Source of the DNA: Clostridia bacterium
GTDB taxonomy: Bacteria; Bacillota; Clostridia; Oscillospirales; CAG-272
NCBI GenBank assembly: GCA_017518025.1
Contig: JAFWWR010000263.1
Location: 1 to 15,193 of the forward strand
Length of the DNA stretch: 15,193 bases
Reading direction: 5' to 3'
The position numbers were made by a program, and so were the translations under genes. Shown one piece after another: positions 14,182 to 15,193 of this stretch. Positions within the stretch are counted from its first letter, which is position 1. Every line of letters begins with the position of its first letter. The notes under the pieces are model-generated. The model had not been told where the DNA came from, did not search any database, and saw only the letters and a program-made list of their open reading frames with translations.

Positions 14182-15193
14182 TCACGATCTGCCGCCGGAC
14201 AGATATCTCATCAGTATCGTCGCGACCTGCGCGCGCGTTGCGTTGCCTTTGGGATCGAGGTAATCCGTGCCTCCGATCTTCGTGCCTGAAATAAGGCCGT
14301 CAGCCACCGCCCACGACATGGCGGGCCGGGCGTACTTGCTGACCTTTGAGCCGTCCGGGAACTTTGTGATATCGGCGGCGCCGCTCACGTCGCGGCCCTT
14401 GAACCCGGCAAATCGGTAGAAGATCGCGGCGATCTGCTCACGGGTGACGGAGGAATCGGGCGCGAAGGAAGTCTCAGTGATACCGTTGACTATCTTGTTC
14501 TCATACGCCCACGCAACGGCGTCCTTATACCATCCGGCCTTGAGATCGGTGAACGGTGCGCTTCCCTTAGGCGCCGGAGAGCCCTCGGCGCGCCACAGCA
14601 CGGTGACGAGCATCGCACGGCTCATATCGGCGTTCGGCGCAAAGGTGTCGTCCGTCATTCCGTTCATGAGCTCGTAGGTATAAACGTAATCGATGGCTTC
14701 CGTATACCATTTGCCCGGCTTGACGTCTTTGAAAACCTTTGTGGAGTCTATGAGGTCTCTGCCCGTTTTGGGGATGACCTCGGTCCTTGTCTTGGCGCAT
14801 CTGCGGCAGGTGTAAGTCATGATCCCGTCCTCTTTCTCCGTGGCGGGAACGGTCACCTCGCCGTCGTCCCAGTCGTGGCCGAGGGCGTCCGTGTATTCGT
14901 CTGCGTACGTCTCTCCGCAGCGGGAGCAGGTGTGCGTCGTGTACCCCTGCGCCTCGCAGGAGGGGGTCGTCACGACCGTATCCCAGTCGTGGCCGAAGGC
15001 GTCGACGGACTGAGTTTCCGTCTCGCCGCAGCGGGCGCAGACCCTCGTCTGCTCTCCGGCTTCTGTACAGGTCGGATCGGTAGTGACTGTCCACTCTCCC
15101 CAGTCGTGGCCGAGAGGATCGGTGTATTCGTCAACGTAAATATCGCCGCATCCGGAGCAGGTATAGGTGGTGAATCCCTGTTCCGTGCATGAG
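14182..15193 (-). CDS. SLH-domain surface protein with Cys-rich GHDW repeats (5' end beyond window)
   Basis: The reading frame is open from the stop at 14182 to the right edge, at least 336 residues, so the N-terminus and signal peptide are outside the window. From the edge inwards come about four repeats of 38-39 residues ending in GHDW (to about 14797), a linker, and three S-layer homology domains: VFKDVKPGKWYTEAIDYVY onward (about 14736-14580), FTDLKAGWYKDAVAWAYENK onward (about 14556-14397) and a region from DITKFPDGSKVSKYARPAMS (about 14376-14196). SLH triplets bind secondary cell-wall polymers, so the protein is anchored non-covalently at the cell surface by its C-terminus. Its activity must lie in the missing N-terminal part. 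A GTG at 14973 could be called as a start, but it sits inside the repeats and is not one. Confidence 0.92.
   Translation of the reverse strand, partial: SCTEQGFTTYTCSGCGDIYVDEYTDPLGHDWGEWTVTTDPTCTEAGEQTRVCARCGETETQSVDAFGHDWDTVVTTPSCEAQGYTTHTCSRCGETYADEYTDALGHDWDDGEVTVPATEKEDGIMTYTCRRCAKTRTEVIPKTGRDLIDSTKVFKDVKPGKWYTEAIDYVYTYELMNGMTDDTFAPNADMSRAMLVTVLWRAEGSPAPKGSAPFTDLKAGWYKDAVAWAYENKIVNGITETSFAPDSSVTREQIAAIFYRFAGFKGRDVSGAADITKFPDGSKVSKYARPAMSWAVADGLISGTKIGGTDYLDPKGNATRAQVATILMRYLSGGRS
14797..15192 (-). repeat. Tandem Cys-rich 'GHDW' repeat region within the SLH protein
   Basis: The encoded repeats follow C-x9-C-x2-C, then a short acidic/Thr-rich stretch and GHDW, with GHDW-to-GHDW periods of 39 and 38 residues. 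The CxxC cores are CSGC, CARC, CSRC and CRRC. The last unit, nearest the SLH domains, lacks the first Cys and the GHDW end. The pattern of three Cys plus one His suggests a small metal-binding or disulfide-stabilised module. The array continues beyond the window edge. Confidence 0.8.

Noticed and set aside
14971..14973. GTG as start of the SLH-domain protein
   Set aside because: The frame stays open to the window edge and encodes further copies of the same Cys-rich repeat, so this codon is internal.

Overview
The window reads as chromosomal DNA of a Gram-positive, probably spore-forming member of the Clostridia (Bacillota) of moderately high G+C. The evidence is consistent AGGAGG-type ribosome binding sites, a PdaA-type peptidoglycan deacetylase (a spore-cortex enzyme family), a proofreading-deficient PolA, the short form of malic enzyme, a surface protein with three SLH domains, and an intergenic hairpin array of GTGAAAT/ATTTCAC units. 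I cannot assign a genus. I see no rRNA, tRNA, CRISPR array, transposase, phage gene or defence system. Most genes are housekeeping.

Layout, left to right. Positions 3-185 hold a mirrored array of small hairpins. Two polysaccharide deacetylase genes follow on the minus strand (1682 to 202). They overlap by ATGA, and the upstream one has a 12-bp dyad that includes its Shine-Dalgarno. A divergent intergenic region with a clear sigma-A promoter drives a plus-strand malic enzyme (1868-3040). That gene ends at a strong hairpin shared with the convergent glycerate kinase. A four-gene minus-strand cluster runs from 9154 down to 3078: secA, a 236-aa membrane protein, a 507-aa membrane protein and glycerate kinase. 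Its junctions are TGA-T-ATG, ATGA and ATGA, so the genes are almost certainly co-transcribed and translationally coupled. The two membrane proteins share an N-terminal motif and look like diverged paralogues; their function is unknown.

Divergent from secA is trmL (9299-9820) behind a near-consensus promoter. Its 3' end overlaps by 33 bp the convergent cardiolipin synthase gene (11320-9788). Cardiolipin synthase and polA (11471-14008) diverge from an AT-rich region with interleaved promoter elements. polA ends in a strong terminator that also lies just beyond an easily missed 33-codon ORF (14152-14051, GTG start) for a single-pass membrane peptide. That ORF lies directly downstream of an SLH-domain surface protein gene, which runs off the right edge. 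Its visible N-terminal part consists of tandem Cys-rich 'GHDW' repeats.

Several genes concern the cell envelope: the deacetylases, SecA, the paired membrane proteins, cardiolipin synthase and the SLH protein. They are in separate transcription units, so I do not claim one system. The items most worth a second look are the hairpin array, the dyad at the pdaA-like start, the secA-linked membrane pair, the 33-aa peptide and the Cys-rich repeats.
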